The notes below the pieces were generated by a model that saw nothing but the letters and a program-made list of their open reading frames with translations, was not told the origin of the DNA and searched no databases. Source: Zonotrichia leucophrys gambelii (Eukaryota; Chordata; Aves; Passeriformes; Passerellidae). Taken from it: a stretch of DNA of 64,000 nt. How positions within the stretch are numbered: the stretch's first letter is position 1; the number at the start of each line of letters is the position of its first letter. The translations under genes were made by a program, and so were the position numbers. Shown here one piece after another: positions 63,261 through 64,000 of this stretch. Location of the stretch: contig NC_088188.1 in NCBI RefSeq assembly GCF_028769735.1, positions 2,069,001-2,133,000 of the forward strand, in the 5' to 3' direction.

Positions 63261-63470
63261 CTGTCTGAGGCCCTTGGGGAACTTCTTCCTTTTCCCCAGG
63301 TGCTGGCACAGGTTTCGGTCATTTTCCCGGTCCGAGCTGTACTGGTGGTGGTGGAGTCTGTTCTTTTTTGGAAGGTAAGACAGCCCATTGGTAAGTGCTT
63401 CCCTTTTCTTCTTGGCTAGAGGATTCTGTCGCTTCTCCACACGTTCCTGAGGTTTCAGAGCTATGTCCTT
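63261..63470 (-). CDS. AUTS2: AUTS2-like internal coding exon (probably exon 2), 70 codons
   Basis: On the minus strand a pyrimidine-rich tract ending TTTGCAG precedes position 63470, and the exon ends CAGACAG before a GTGGGA donor at 63260. Between them lie 210 bases, open and phase 0 at both ends. The peptide begins [15 protein letters not shown] and includes [20 protein letters not shown] (residues 44-63). From memory this matches the N-terminal AUTS2 segment that follows the first coding exon, with some differences (N at 16, a shorter stretch before the YSSDREND block, F64, G67). It is very basic; residues 13-23 (KR, five residues, KKKR) read as a bipartite nuclear localisation signal and 60-63 is another basic cluster. 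AUTS2 is a nuclear protein of PCGF3/5-type PRC1 complexes, with a reported cytoskeletal role in neurons. The paralogue FBRSL1 is the main alternative, but its matching segment, as I recall it, is much less similar. The other AUTS2 exons lie outside the window. Confidence 0.85.
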
Positions 63471-64000
63471 CTGCAAAGGGAGGAGAAAAACACCATGGTC
63501 AAACTACAGCTCTGGTTTGGTTCCAGGGCATCTGCAAAACACTCTCAGGGCAATGCTGCAGTCACCAGAAAAGGAACAAACCCACTCCTCACTGATGTCC
63601 TCTGAATCAAAAGACAGGAAAATGCTAAATAAAATTGGCAGGATGAAGTGAGTGCATGGAAGGAGACACATCCCCCTTGAGACTTCATGCAGCCAACCTC
63701 AAATCTCATAAGCATCTCATGTATCCAGAGAGCACACATTTAGAAGACAGCATTTGTTTATCATGCTTAAATTAACAATCTGCTTTGATCTAAACAATGC
63801 TTGACTTTTCAATATTTATTCTTATTATTTCTTGTATTTGAGAAGCCAAGGCACGAGCTGACCTAAATCCAATTAGGGCCAATGAATCTCCATTGACTCC
63901 AGGGCATGCTTCCCTCCAGCCTGACTTAAGCAGCAGATTTCCAAGGCTCAGGCAGAGGGGTGAAAAGTGCAGCAAAAAAGCAACTTGTATTTGAAAACTT
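63471..64000. other. Intron upstream of the AUTS2-like exon
   Basis: Contains the polypyrimidine tract and acceptor at 63471-63490 (minus strand GTTTTTCTCCTCCCTTTGCAG). No further exon lies before the window edge. Confidence 0.6.

Noticed and set aside
1..64000. CRISPR arrays, prokaryotic operons, tRNA or rRNA genes
   Set aside because: Tandem arrays here have no unique spacers between fixed repeats, and no cloverleaf or ribosomal RNA sequence was recognised. The DNA is vertebrate.

Overview
The window looks like intronic DNA from a songbird-like bird. The signs are many truncated CR1 LINE copies with the typical tail (gene-sense ...CCATTCTATGATT), three copies of one solo LTR family of passerine type, isolated CpG-rich islets in CpG-poor DNA, and several GC-rich minisatellites. 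No bacterial or phage gene organisation is present. The species and chromosome cannot be fixed from the sequence alone.

Only two coding exons can be supported, both on the minus strand. The first, at 63261-63470, is a 70-codon phase-0 internal exon with clean splice sites. Its peptide closely resembles the exon of AUTS2 (activator of transcription and developmental regulator; PRC1 partner) that follows the long first exon. The second, at 15609-15656, lies about 47.6 kb further along the gene inside a CpG island. It is a 16-codon candidate first exon that starts at an ATG preceded by an in-frame stop and ends at a strong phase-0 donor. Because the phases match, it could be an alternative promoter and N-terminus for the same gene, spliced to an exon left of the window. 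It could also start an unrelated nested gene. Under this reading nearly the whole window is one large intron.

Layout: 1-6.7 kb is intronic sequence with a 37-bp minisatellite at 2.6 kb. At 6.7-7.9 kb a CR1 copy is split by a solo LTR, and its tail has expanded into a 19-bp minisatellite. Another CR1 lies at 9.8 kb. At 15.2-16.3 kb are a 57-bp minisatellite, the candidate first exon and the CpG island, followed at 18.1-19.0 kb by an 850-bp GC-rich minisatellite. At 19-35 kb the intron is largely featureless. A 38-bp minisatellite follows at 35.2-35.7 kb. At 37.3-40.8 kb are two more LTRs, a CR1 tail and a 109-bp sequence present twice at about 95% identity. At 45.3-47.1 kb is a CR1 cluster enclosing a CpG-rich islet with a CTCF-like site. 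At 59.1-59.55 kb is a G-quadruplex-capable minisatellite, 4 kb from the AUTS2-like exon.

I found no convincing undescribed multi-gene system. The most worthwhile leads are the intronic CpG-island promoter with its short novel N-terminus, the minisatellites around it, the CR1 tail turned into a higher-order tandem array with an LTR inserted, and the G4 array near the exon. Exon calls rest on splice signals and remembered protein similarity. Repeat-family names are by recognition, with no database search.
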